DNA from: Pseudomonas fluorescens
Lineage (GTDB): Bacteria; Pseudomonadota; Gammaproteobacteria; Pseudomonadales; Pseudomonadaceae
Length of the DNA stretch: 64,000 bases
Direction of reading: 5' to 3'
NCBI RefSeq assembly: GCF_018614655.1
Contig: NZ_JAGGOG010000016.1
Span: forward strand, 124,001 to 188,000
Shown here: one piece after another, positions 52,815 through 61,459 of the stretch
Layout: each line of letters begins with the position of its first letter
How positions within the stretch are numbered: position 1 is the stretch's first letter
Notes under the pieces: generated by a model
The model's database searches: none
The model's input: only the letters and a program-made list of their open reading frames with translations
What the model was told of the DNA's origin: nothing
Position numbers and translations under genes: made by a program

Positions 52815-53978
52815 TTATCTGTAAATTCGACGTTCTGGTTTTGCAGGGCCTCGACGCTCACCGGTGTAGGGATCGAATGCACCGAGGTGACTCAGGTCAC
52901 TGTTTCGATAAGCTTCTAATTCGCCTTTTTTGGAATCCCATTCATAGAGTTTCCTCCCTTTAGCATCTATCCAACGCTCACGTAAGCCGCCCCCACCTTG
53001 CCTTGGCGTCACGGGTCTTTGCTCTATCAGGCCTGGGAAGCCTGTTATGTCTTCAGTTTTGGGCGCTGGAAAGTAATCATGATCCCGGTTTCTCAGTCCC
53101 TTCCGAGGTTGGCTAACCACTACATACAGGGGCCGAACCCCCGACTCGACCGGAAACACCAGAATAAAATCCCGATACTCCGGCGGGTAAATCGGGTTCA
53201 CCAGAATCTGCTTGGCCGCCTCGGTCGGCGGATAGATCCACATCAGCGGCGCTTGCGGCGCAGCTTCCAATGCCGGGATGCCAAGGGTGTCGCCAGGATC
53301 AACGGCGGGTGTCCAAATCAGCTTCACACCTTCACCGAGATCCGCCACAAATTGACTGTCATGGCTCTGAAACTGAACCACATCAATCATCTGCCAATCG
53401 GCATTTTTACCGGTGTAGAACCCATACCCCTTTAGCGTCCCGTCGGCGCTTTGCTCGACATGCAGGCGCATCTGCGAGCGGGCTTGTTGCAGGTTCCGGA
53501 GTTGGTCTTCGCTATAGAGCGCGCTGTCCCCCAGCTCCGACGGCCAAGCCAGTGCCACCAGGCCTGTCAGCAAGCCACCCGCTGCGGCACCGACGGCCGC
53601 CGCAGCTGACTCCAGCGCCGCGGTGCGCAACACAAGCTGGCCAAGCCCGACGGGCAGGGCGCTGCCACTGATCTTCTTAAGGGACACGTCACCGCGACTG
53701 TCCACCTCACGCCCGCCCAGTAGGGTGAAGTGGCCGTAATCCTTGATCAGCTCTAGTGATACGTAACCGGTCGGGTTGTTGTAGCTGATGATGCCGTTGG
53801 GCAGTTGGCACGACTTGGCGAATACGTAGCCTGGAACCTTGGCGGGTTCAGGCGTGGGAGCGGGAATGGTATCGGGAACATCAATGACCAGTGGATGAGG
53901 CGCCCGCGAAGGTTGCGGGGTCAGAATTCGCCGTCTCAGCTGTTCTTTTTCGGTAATCGGATAAGCGCGTTCTGGCAT
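52815..53978 (-). CDS. S-type pyocin with colicin E3-like rRNase domain
   Basis: A 387-residue bacteriocin-like protein. Residues 1-50 are Pro-rich; about 65-290 match the S-type pyocin (Pyocin_S) region; about 300-387 match the E3 rRNA endonuclease (PAPKTEDITGFPGLIEQRPV, GRKLYEWDSKKGELE, HLGAFDPYTG). Colicin E3 catalytic Asp510, Glu515, Glu517 and Arg545 have counterparts, but the position of His513 is Lys here (DSKKG against DSQHG). The chain is short for a pyocin, and no separate receptor-binding domain is evident, so how it is delivered is open. No LexA or P-box is seen upstream. Confidence 0.85.
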   Translation of the reverse strand: MPERAYPITEKEQLRRRILTPQPSRAPHPLVIDVPDTIPAPTPEPAKVPGYVFAKSCQLPNGIISYNNPTGYVSLELIKDYGHFTLLGGREVDSRGDVSLKKISGSALPVGLGQLVLRTAALESAAAAVGAAAGGLLTGLVALAWPSELGDSALYSEDQLRNLQQARSQMRLHVEQSADGTLKGYGFYTGKNADWQMIDVVQFQSHDSQFVADLGEGVKLIWTPAVDPGDTLGIPALEAAPQAPLMWIYPPTEAAKQILVNPIYPPEYRDFILVFPVESGVRPLYVVVSQPRKGLRNRDHDYFPAPKTEDITGFPGLIEQRPVTPRQGGGGLRERWIDAKGRKLYEWDSKKGELEAYRNSDLSHLGAFDPYTGERRGPAKPERRIYR

Positions 53979-54207
53979 GACTGGCTCACTTCCCTGTGCA
54001 GGGGAGTGAGCCTATGAGAACGGTCGAGAGGCTGAAATTCTCGTTGTTCGATGGTGTGCGTGGGAAAAGTCAGTTTGAGCAATGGGCTTCTATAACTCAG
54101 CCTAGGAGCGGCAAGGCTCGGGCTGTCGTTTATTTGACGTTTTCGTACTGGGTGGTTTCACACTAGGTGGTCGTGTGGAGAACACTTAGGGCACGCGCAG
54201 GGCTCAA

Positions 54208-54498
54208 TCAGCTTAGGTAATGAACCTCTGGCGCAAGATCCGGGTATTCGATCGTCATATCCGTAAGGCTCTGTCGCATGAGCCTTGCGTCGCGGGGCAA
54301 ACGTTCCGAGAAAACACTCCAGCCAGAGAGCTCCAGTTTTATTGGCATCTCTACCAGACTGGTGATGGCATCCCAGAAAGCGTCCCAGTTTTGGCCGTAC
54401 CAGTCGGGGAAACCGAGTGTGTTGCTCAGGGTTGAATGGAGTTCGCCTGAGTTCTTGACGCTACTTAAGTCAATTTCTACAACGGGTAATCTAGCCAC
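54208..54498 (-). CDS. Orphan barstar family RNase inhibitor
   Basis: A 96-residue acidic protein with the barstar core: VEIDLSSVKNSGELHSTLSN, GFPDWYGQNWDAFWDAITSL and a C-terminal strand. Barstars neutralise barnase-type RNases, often as immunity proteins against polymorphic toxins. No barnase-like gene lies on either side, so this may be an orphan immunity gene guarding against rivals. Confidence 0.88.
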   Translation of the reverse strand: MARLPVVEIDLSSVKNSGELHSTLSNTLGFPDWYGQNWDAFWDAITSLVEMPIKLELSGWSVFSERLPRDARLMRQSLTDMTIEYPDLAPEVHYLS

Positions 54499-54541
54499 TT
54501 ATTCTCCGAGATGCCTGGAGGTTTGAGCCTGGTAAGTGTTG

Positions 54542-54910
54542 TCAGAGCACATGCCTGGAAATCAACTTCGATATCTCAACAATCGAAGTCTTCCCGGTGA
54601 ACTCAAACTTCACTTTTCCCACCGACGAAAAGTAAATCTCCAGTTCCGAATCCAGATCAAACGTGCCAGACGTTTCCACCGAATACGCAACGATGTTTTT
54701 GTAGGGCAGGGAGGTGAAGTCTTTCTTGCTGCCGGTGATGCCTTGCACATTCACGGCGATGATGCGCTTGGTGGTGAAGACCACGCCGTCGCGCATGGCT
54801 TTGTAGGAATCGATGACGTGCTCGTCATCCAGCAGCAGGGACGATACGCGTTCGGCGTATTCGTTGTTCTGTTTGAGTTTGAAGAAGCCTTTGTTGTTGA
54901 AGTCGATCAT
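54542..54910 (-). CDS. Bacterial PH-domain protein
   Basis: A 122-residue soluble protein whose whole length fits the bacterial pleckstrin-homology-like fold: ERVSSLLLDDEHVIDSYKAM, VVFTTKRIIAVNVQGITGSK, FTSLPYKNIVAYSVETSG, then LEIYFSSVGKVKFEF. Such proteins are stress- or phage-associated in some bacteria; no function is known here. Confidence 0.85.
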   Translation of the reverse strand: MIDFNNKGFFKLKQNNEYAERVSSLLLDDEHVIDSYKAMRDGVVFTTKRIIAVNVQGITGSKKDFTSLPYKNIVAYSVETSGTFDLDSELEIYFSSVGKVKFEFTGKTSIVEISKLISRHVL

Positions 54911-54957
54911 GTTGACGGTCCTTGTGGTGAGCCAGTGAGGGCGCGTTATCGTTGACG

Positions 54958-54987
54958 ACCATCGCGGGCAAGCCCGGCTCCCACAGG
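54958..54987. repeat. Single REP half-arm
   Basis: CGCGGGCAAGCCCGGCTCCC followed by ACAGG matches one arm of the family-B/C REPINs without a partner nearby, between the PH-domain gene and the next gene. Confidence 0.6.
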
Positions 54988-54995
54988 AGATTGCG

Positions 54996-55325
54996 TCACT
55001 GGATATCTTTCAGGTAGCCCTTGAGTGTGATGAGCGGTGGGTTCAGTTCCTCAAGTGTCTGCGCTTGGCCGACATTAGCCGCCAGCCGCTGCAGCTCGCG
55101 CCCGAGCGGCTTGTCCGCACCACCCAAAGCCACCAGTGCCAATCCGATGCACTCCGAGACTTTAGATTGGATAGCGTCGATATCACCCTTGCGCACGAGC
55201 AACCCAAACACTTCCCTCTCATACTCGCTCATGATCAGATCATCCCGCAAAACCGGGCTGCCACCGTCCGTCTCATAAGCCAATTTGAGGGCGAATAGCG
55301 CCACCGTCTCCAGCGTCAATTCCAT
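54996..55325 (-). CDS. Small helical hypothetical protein, 109 residues
   Basis: Starts MELTLETVALFALKLAYE with AGAGGA upstream; the whole sequence is predicted helical (EYEREVFGLLVRKGDIDAIQ, ECIGLALVALGG). I do not recognise the family. It is the last gene before the tRNA-Leu-associated element; the 60 bases to the terminator hold nothing. Confidence 0.72.
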   Translation of the reverse strand: MELTLETVALFALKLAYETDGGSPVLRDDLIMSEYEREVFGLLVRKGDIDAIQSKVSECIGLALVALGGADKPLGRELQRLAANVGQAQTLEELNPPLITLKGYLKDIQ

Positions 55326-55381
55326 GGTCCAGGTTCCTCTGCTGTCTCGTGCGTCCGCCAACCGCCACTTTTCTACAGGCG

Positions 55382-55416
55382 AAAAAAAAGACCTTGAATT
55401 TCAAGGTCTTTTTTTA
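55382..55416 (-). terminator. Displaced terminator of tRNA-Leu
   Basis: GACCTTGAA and TTCAAGGTC form a stem with long A and T flanks. It directly adjoins the tRNA-3'-end duplicate at 55419, in the position where the terminator of an uninterrupted minus-strand tRNA-Leu gene would lie. I infer it was separated from the tRNA by the insertion. Confidence 0.75.
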
Positions 55417-55418
55417 AG

Positions 55419-55441
55419 ATGGTGCCCGAGGGAGACTCGAA
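55419..55441 (-). repeat. Attachment site (distal copy of the tRNA-Leu 3' end)
   Basis: ATGGTGCCCGAGGGAGACTC followed by GAA repeats the 3' end of tRNA-Leu at 62942-62965, with one C fewer in the C run; 17 bases (CCCGAGGGAGACTCGAA) are identical. Together they bound a 7.5-kb integrated element. Confidence 0.85.
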
Positions 55442-55478
55442 TAATAGCATAACTATATAATTAACATGGTTTTTTGCA

Positions 55479-55515
55479 TGTGTACACTTCCGCGTTGTAC
55501 CGTGAGGTGTACACC
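55479..55515. repeat. Candidate arm-type integrase sites, distal end
   Basis: TGTACAC (55481), TGTAC (55496) and GTGTACACC (55507) are clustered 40 bases inside the distal att copy; the same core recurs near the integrase (62783, 62812, 62823). Confidence 0.45.
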
Positions 55516-55671
55516 CTACCAGCCGCCAATAAGGACTGATGTGGGGAGGAGCCGGATCGCATCTCTCTATCCGATTTCCGACGAGCGGTGAGTAACATCT
55601 ACAAGAAACTGATTACGGATAGACTCCTTGGCCTGCCAAAAAAGCGGAACTCCTATGGTTAGCATTCACAA

Positions 55672-55881
55672 TTAGTCGGGCGTCATGAGCACAGCAAGCG
55701 TTATCTTGATGAACTCCTCGTTTCGATCGATTGTGTCCAGGGCACCCCGAACATTGTCGGCGACGTCCGCCGATCCGCGCATCTCTACCCAGTTCGAAAG
55801 CTCCATGATGGCGGCCTCCAAGGCGAGCTGGTTTTCGTTGATCTTGTATAGCAGGGAAGGGAGTAAGTCTGAGTTTGGCAT
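55672..55881 (-). CDS. Small hypothetical protein of the island, 69 residues
   Basis: Starts MPNSDLLPSLLYKINENQLA with GGAGG eight bases before the ATG. Predicted helical (AAIMELSNWVEMRGSADVAD). I recognise no family; small genes of this look are common in Pseudomonas islands. The 230 bases between it and the att site show only the TGTACAC repeats. Confidence 0.65.
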   Translation of the reverse strand: MPNSDLLPSLLYKINENQLALEAAIMELSNWVEMRGSADVADNVRGALDTIDRNEEFIKITLAVLMTPD

Positions 55882-56427
55882 CGTGCAATCCTCCGTGAAG
55901 TCTTCAGCGTAGCAGGGGGATTACTGACCTAGGTGGGGAGTTGCGCATGGTCGGATTGTCGAACGGGCAACGGCGAGAAGGTCTGAAAGTATTTTTGAAA
56001 TTACGTAACCGTCTGGCCAACTCACCTCTCAGCACACAGAACCAGCTCAGACAAGAACGGTTGGAAAACAAAGCCTTGCCCGCAGGTATACCCATTGAAT
56101 AAGTCTGTATCTGACGTAGCTCATGCGGAGCTTGGCAGCGGGTCGCAATCGACGATGGCTTCATTGTATACTTCTGCTCCGCATACCCCTTGAGCTACAG
56201 GAACATCAGCATGACTGTACTCCAAACGATCTACTGGCAGCCTACGCCGCCTTAGCGCTACGCCCCCTCGCAACACCCTGCTTCCGCTAGCCTCGCTCGC
56301 GGGTGCGTATTGCTGTACGCCTGGTTTTACACCTTAAGCACACAGCAAAGAATCCTCAAAATTTGAATTTGTATCGATTCGCTCGCCATTCCCTTGGCGT
56401 GCGCGATGCTTTGCCTTGGATATTTCT
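55882..56427. other. Gene-free stretch upstream of the SulP gene
   Basis: About 545 bases without a frame that has coding character or a ribosome-binding site. It may contain remnants and the promoter of the SulP-Usp genes, but I can name no site. Confidence 0.4.
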
Positions 56428-57915
56428 ATGCTGCAAAAACTTAGACAAACGTGGTTTTCCAACGTCCGTGGCGACGTGCTCGCGGGGCTGGTGGTCGCAC
56501 TCGCGCTGATCCCGGAAGCCATCGCCTTTTCCATCATCGCCGGCGTAGATCCCAAAGTCGGTCTCTACGCCTCCTTCTGTATCTGTGCTGTCATCGCCTT
56601 TGTCGGCGGTCGCCCCGGAATGATCTCGGCGGCGACAGGCGCCATGGCACTGCTGATGGTTACGCTGGTAAAAGAGCATGGACTCCAGTATCTGCTGGCC
56701 GCGACTCTACTATGTGGCGTACTTCAAATCCTTGCCGGCTACCTGAAGCTTGGCTCGTTGATGCGCTTTGTTTCACGCTCGGTAGTCACCGGCTTCGTAA
56801 ACGCATTGGCGATTCTGATTTTTATGGCGCAATTGCCTGAGCTGACCAATGTCACCTGGCATGTCTATGCCATGACCGCAGCGGGCCTGGGAATCATCTA
56901 CCTGTTTCCGTATGTACCGAAAATCGGCAAGCTGATTCCCTCTCCATTGGTGTGCATTCTGACGCTGACTGCCATCGCCATTTACCTCGGTTTGGATATC
57001 CGCACCGTCGGTGACATGGGCCAACTGCCTGATACGCTCCCGATCTTCCTCTGGCCTGAAGTTCCGCTGAATTTTGAAACCCTGCGCATCATTTTCCCGT
57101 ACTCGGCTGCGTTGGCAGTAGTGGGTCTACTCGAATCAATGATGACCGCGACCATCGTCGACGACCTTACCGATACCACCAGCAACAAAAACCGCGAGTG
57201 CAAAGGCCAGGGTGTGGCCAACATCGCTGCCGGCATGCTTGGCGGCATGGCAGGTTGCGCCATGATCGGCCAGTCGATCATCAACGTGAAATCTGGTGGC
57301 CGCACCCGTCTCTCGACATTGTGTGCCGGCGTTTTCCTGCTGCTGATGGTGGTATTTCTTGGCGAATGGCTCTCCAAAATCCCTATGGCGGCACTCGTGG
57401 CTGTGATGATCATGGTGTCCATCGGCACCTTTAGCTGGGATTCTTTGCGTAATCTGAAAGAGCATCCGCTGTCGACCAACCTTGTCATGGTGGCGACCGT
57501 CGTGGTCGTCGTGGCCACTCACAACCTGGCTTACGGCGTACTGGTAGGTGTGCTGCTGGCTTCGCTGTTTTTTGCCAATAAGGTCGGGCACTACCTGGAT
57601 ATCAAGAGCACTCTGGAAGAGACGAAATCACATCGGACTTACCACGTCGTGGGCCAGGTGTTCTTTAGCTCTGCGGACAAGTTCACTGAGGTTTTTGACT
57701 TTAAGGAAGCGCTCAACAAGGTCACCATCGATCTCACACAGGCGCATTTCTGGGATATCACCGCCGTCGCAGCGCTGGATAAGGTCGTGATCAAGTTCCG
57801 ACGCGAAGGCGCTGAGGTTGAAGTGCTCGGTCTCAATGAAGCCAGCGCAACAATCGTTGACCGCTTCGGCGTGCATGACAAGCCCGGTGCCATCGACAAG
57901 CTCATGAGCCACTAA
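56428..57915 (+). CDS. SulP family anion transporter with STAS domain
   Basis: A 495-residue inner-membrane carrier. The SulP core (residues 10-385) begins RGDVLAGLVVALALIPEAIA and includes GGMAGCAMIGQSIINVKSGG; a STAS domain occupies about 405-490 (VGQVFFSSADKFTEVFDFKE). Related proteins move sulfate, bicarbonate or other anions; pairing with a universal stress protein is common in the bicarbonate-type group, so that substrate is plausible but unproven. The ATG at 56428 has a poor ribosome-binding site. Next gene is 11 bases away. Confidence 0.9.
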   Translation: MLQKLRQTWFSNVRGDVLAGLVVALALIPEAIAFSIIAGVDPKVGLYASFCICAVIAFVGGRPGMISAATGAMALLMVTLVKEHGLQYLLAATLLCGVLQILAGYLKLGSLMRFVSRSVVTGFVNALAILIFMAQLPELTNVTWHVYAMTAAGLGIIYLFPYVPKIGKLIPSPLVCILTLTAIAIYLGLDIRTVGDMGQLPDTLPIFLWPEVPLNFETLRIIFPYSAALAVVGLLESMMTATIVDDLTDTTSNKNRECKGQGVANIAAGMLGGMAGCAMIGQSIINVKSGGRTRLSTLCAGVFLLLMVVFLGEWLSKIPMAALVAVMIMVSIGTFSWDSLRNLKEHPLSTNLVMVATVVVVVATHNLAYGVLVGVLLASLFFANKVGHYLDIKSTLEETKSHRTYHVVGQVFFSSADKFTEVFDFKEALNKVTIDLTQAHFWDITAVAALDKVVIKFRREGAEVEVLGLNEASATIVDRFGVHDKPGAIDKLMSH

Positions 57916-57926
57916 GGAGAACGACA

Positions 57927-58778
57927 ATGACCCACGTAATGGCATGCATTGATAACTCACAATCCTCATTGGCGGTCTGCGATTACGCAGCATGGGCCTC
58001 GCAACGACTCAGCGCTCCCCTGACCTTGCTTCATGTGCTGGATAAGGAGAAATATCCTGCATCCGCTGACCTCAGCGGCAATATCGGTCTCGGTAGCAGA
58101 GAACATCTACTGGAAGAGTTGGCCACGCTGGATGCGCAGCGGGCAAAACTGGCCTTGGAGCATGGGCAGCACATGCTTGAAAAAGCTCGCGAGCGAACAC
58201 TCATCTCTGGCGCCATATCACCTGATCTGAAGCAGCGCCATGGCCATCTCGTCGAGAGCCTGAGCGATCTCCAAGACGATATTCGATTACTGGTGATTGG
58301 AAGAGTCGGTGAGGACAGCACTCGCAGTGCCCAAAGTCTTGGCAGCCAGATTGAAGCGGTAGTCCGAACTATCCACCGCCCCATCCTGATTACAACCAGC
58401 CATTTTAGGAAACCTGAAACGGTCATGGTGGCATTTGACGGCAGCGCTACAGGCCACAAGACCGTACAGATGCTTGCTTCAAGCCCGCTGTGCGAAGGCC
58501 TGCCAATTCATATCGTCATGGTTGGTACGGACTCTGAGGAAAACCAGAACGAGCTGGAGAAAGCACGAACCACATTTGCCTCTTCTGGGCTGCTAGTGCA
58601 TGCCGAGATCCGCCCAGGCGAAGTAGAGTCGGTACTTCATGCGTATCAGGCAGAGCACGGCATTGACCTCTTGGTCATGGGGGCGTACGGGCACTCACGC
58701 ATCAGGCAGTTTCTGGTAGGCAGCACGACCACGACGATGCTGCGAACATCCACTTTACCCGTATTGCTGCTTCGCTGA
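57927..58778 (+). CDS. Universal stress protein, tandem UspA domains
   Basis: A 283-residue protein with two Usp domains. The second keeps the ATP-binding signature G-x2-G-x9-G-S (GAYGHSRIRQFLVGSTT); the first is less conserved. AAGGAGA precedes the ATG. Eleven bases after the SulP gene, so the two form an operon and the Usp may regulate the transporter. Confidence 0.9.
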   Translation: MTHVMACIDNSQSSLAVCDYAAWASQRLSAPLTLLHVLDKEKYPASADLSGNIGLGSREHLLEELATLDAQRAKLALEHGQHMLEKARERTLISGAISPDLKQRHGHLVESLSDLQDDIRLLVIGRVGEDSTRSAQSLGSQIEAVVRTIHRPILITTSHFRKPETVMVAFDGSATGHKTVQMLASSPLCEGLPIHIVMVGTDSEENQNELEKARTTFASSGLLVHAEIRPGEVESVLHAYQAEHGIDLLVMGAYGHSRIRQFLVGSTTTTMLRTSTLPVLLLR

Positions 58779-58870
58779 GCCAGTTCCACTGGCCACAGTA
58801 TTTCCAGAACTGCGGAAATGCCGTGGCCACCCTGGACGATGACTAACTGATTTTGCCGTAACGAGACCCC

Positions 58871-59404
58871 ATGCAACTCATAACTGAAATTGTTCACCCC
58901 GAGCTGAAATCCAAGCAGGGCAGAGTATTCCGTCGACATGCAGCACGGGGCATCGTGATGCGGGGTGAACAGATCCTGTTGCTGTTCACCGAGCGCTATA
59001 ACGACTTCAGCTTTCCTGGAGGCGGCCTTGATGGTGACGAGGACATTGTCACAGGCCTGAAGCGTGAGCTTGAGGAAGAGACTGGTGCTCGTGAAATACA
59101 GGTGCTCCAGCACTACGGTTACATCGAGGAGTACCGGCCCTATTGGAAGCCACACTACGATCTGATGCACATGACCTCGCATTTTTATCAATGCGAAGTA
59201 GCGCCCCAGCTAGAGCCCGTGAGAATGGAAAGCCACGAAATCGCTAATGGTATGCGGCCTGTCTGGATCAACCTGCATGAAGCCATCACGCACAATGAAG
59301 CCGTCATGCAGCGTCACGAGTCTTCGATGGGGCAATCAATTCTGCGCGAAACCTACATGCTGAGAAAAGTCGCTTCCGAGTTGTTGGTGCCAATCAGCCT
59401 TTGA
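58871..59404 (+). CDS. Nudix hydrolase
   Basis: A 177-residue hydrolase. The Nudix box is complete: Gly51-x5-Glu57-x7-Arg65-Glu66-Leu67-x-Glu69-Glu70-x-Gly72. It cleaves a nucleoside diphosphate linked to another moiety; the substrate is unknown. It lies 92 bases after the Usp gene and may belong to the same unit. Confidence 0.9.
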   Translation: MQLITEIVHPELKSKQGRVFRRHAARGIVMRGEQILLLFTERYNDFSFPGGGLDGDEDIVTGLKRELEEETGAREIQVLQHYGYIEEYRPYWKPHYDLMHMTSHFYQCEVAPQLEPVRMESHEIANGMRPVWINLHEAITHNEAVMQRHESSMGQSILRETYMLRKVASELLVPISL

Positions 59405-59437
59405 GCTGACTATTTGGCGAAGTCCACTTAGCCTGTC

Positions 59438-60102
59438 TCAGGCAAGCATCCAATGCTGCGGGAGTAATTGCGTGATTTCGCTCGCCCGCTGTGTCCGAAG
59501 CCGCATCAGCACACCCTTGAGATAGGCATACGGATCGCGTCCATTCATACGCGCCGACTGGATCAGGCTCATGATTGCCGCCGCCCTTTTTCCACTGCGC
59601 AGCGACCCGGCAAAAAACCAGTTCGAGCGCCCAAGCGCCCACGGCCGGATCAAATTCTCGATCTGGTTACTGTCGATGGGCACAGCACCATCTTCCAGGT
59701 AGCGCGTCAGCGCTACCCAGCGTTTAAGGCTGTAATCCAGGGCCTTGGCCGTGGCCGAACCCTCGGGCACAAGTTCGCGTTGGGCCAAAATCCACTCATG
59801 CAGTTTTTTAGCGATGGGCACCGCTGTTTCCTGACGTAATCGCCAGCGGTCTTCGTCGCTCATTTCCTTGGCGTGTCGCTCGACTTCATACAACCCGCCA
59901 ATCGAGTGAAGCGCCTGCTCTGCCAACTGGCTTTTATTGGCTACATGCAGGTCGAAGAATTTGCGACGTGCATGAGCCATGCAGCCGATTTCGGTGATGC
60001 CCAGCTCGAAGCTGGCCTTGTAGCCGGCGAAGTCATCACAGACCAGCTTACCGTTCCACGCGCCCAGGAAGTTACGCGCATGTTCGAACAGTGGTCCGCT
60101 GC
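59438..60102 (-). pseudogene. IS66 family transposase, C-terminal fragment
   Basis: The frame reads PLFEHARNFLGAWNGKLVCD and DDFAGYKASFELGITEIGC before MAHARRKFFDLHVANKSQLA, and ends with SNQIENLIRPWALGRSNWFF and a C-terminal IS66 domain. The N-terminal half of TnpC, TnpA and TnpB are missing; the left boundary fuses with an integrase fragment near 60100. Confidence 0.85.
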
Positions 60103-60470
60103 ATTCCCAACGCCTTGCTCGGACTCGGCACTTTCACATACGGATCACCGCGAAGCGCGGCCATGGTTCGGTTCACGCTGGACAATCGGTTTTGCGCGGT
60201 CGCGATGACGATAGCTCCTTGTTCGACTTGCTGCCGCAGATGCCCGGCGTAGTCCAGTAAGGTCTGCCGAACAGTTTTTCGCGTATCGTTGAACCCTGGT
60301 ACATCCTCCGAACGACACCAGCGTACAAACGCCTGCCACCGATCACTGTGCGCTTTGACAGTCCCGTAATGCCCGCCGCCAAACAGATCTTTTAGCGCTT
60401 GTGGCCCGGCATAGCTCAGTTGCCGGCCATAGCCAAAATTGCGTCCATCTCGCCTGCCCACCAGTGCCAT
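60099..60470 (-). pseudogene. Integrase-like gene truncated by IS66
   Basis: Starts MALVGRRDGRNFGYGRQLSY and continues about 120 residues (GTVKAHSDRWQAFVRWCRSE, AQNRLSSVNRTMAALRGD), resembling the N-terminal core-binding region of an integrase-domain protein found in Pseudomonas elements. The catalytic domain is absent: after PSKALGMQ the frame crosses into the IS66 remnant and stops. Confidence 0.72.
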
Positions 60471-61459
60471 GATCGAACACCTCTCGAAGCCAAAACCTTT
60501 AAAACTTTCCCCACGTCATCCCGCCAAGAATGCTGAGTGTTATCAGGGATCAAGGCCCCTGCGACCTGTGAGGGTTGTCCACTAACGCGGGACTGACGGC
60601 TCTTTACTACCGGGAGCTTGGGCATCTCATGATCTGGCCTCCTGAACACCTCCGAAGAAGTGGGCGGGTGGAGGCTGCACTGGCTGACGAGACCAGCGCC
60701 GCGAGATCCTGAGTCGGGTGAAGGCAGTGATGCGATGACTGGGGCATGCCTGACTGTCAGTCAGGTGCAGTCCATTCCGTGGGTTGCGGCACCATCATCT
60801 GCGTCGCTGTTGCTGGTGACTTCGGTGTTTGTCACGCCGATTGTCATGAGGGGAAATGCCGCAAAGCCTTGTACGAGTTGGGCTGCAGCAGCGGTAGGAG
60901 CGCCCGTCTCTTTCCGGGAGAAAGAGACGGGCGCAGGTTGGCGCAGTGAAATGGCCAAGCGGATAGGTTGCTGCAGGGCAGCTATGAAAGGGGGAAGTTG
61001 CCGCAGTGGGCACACTGGTAAAAGTAGGCATCCATCACATCGCTGTGACCGTGCGAGCCGCCGGATGCTAATCGCACTTTGGGAGAACCACCACGGTGTG
61101 GCGTAGCCTTAAAGGTTCTGGCTACCTGGGTTGCTGTCAACGACAGCGCTTTGCCCGATCTTTTCTACGCCTGTGGAGAATTCGGGTCAAGGCTCGAATT
61201 TTCGGGAATTCTGCGGCGGTGGATGAAATTATCCACCGGCGGAAATCAGTGGTTTTCCACAGACAGTTGTGTGGGTTTTAGATTTTTTAAGTGAGGTCCA
61301 TCCAAGCAGGGCGGCTTTGCAGCCCTGCTTGGATGGACCCGCGTGGAAGGCTGGGCTGTGGAGATCTCACCGTCTTACCATTGTTGGAGTGCGCCACCGT
61401 AGTTTTGCAAGGCGATGATGTTGTCGTTGAACTGGTCGAATTGGTGAGGTGCCACGTGA
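60471..61459. other. Gene-free stretch with strong hairpins
   Basis: About 990 bases with no convincing gene. It contains a perfect 13-base stem (CGCCCGTCTCTTT, 60901-60933, seven-base loop), a perfect 17-base stem (GTCCATCCAAGCAGGGC, 61299-61340, eight-base loop) and several DnaA-box-like sequences (TTATCCACC 61226-61234, TTTTCCACA near 61253, TGTGGAGAA near 61172). The 61299 hairpin may end integrase transcripts. Otherwise nothing recognised. Confidence 0.5.

Noticed and set aside
60660..61106. 148-codon open frame in the island
   Set aside because: No ribosome-binding site, odd Cys/Trp/Ser composition, crosses the perfect hairpin at 60901-60933, no family motif.
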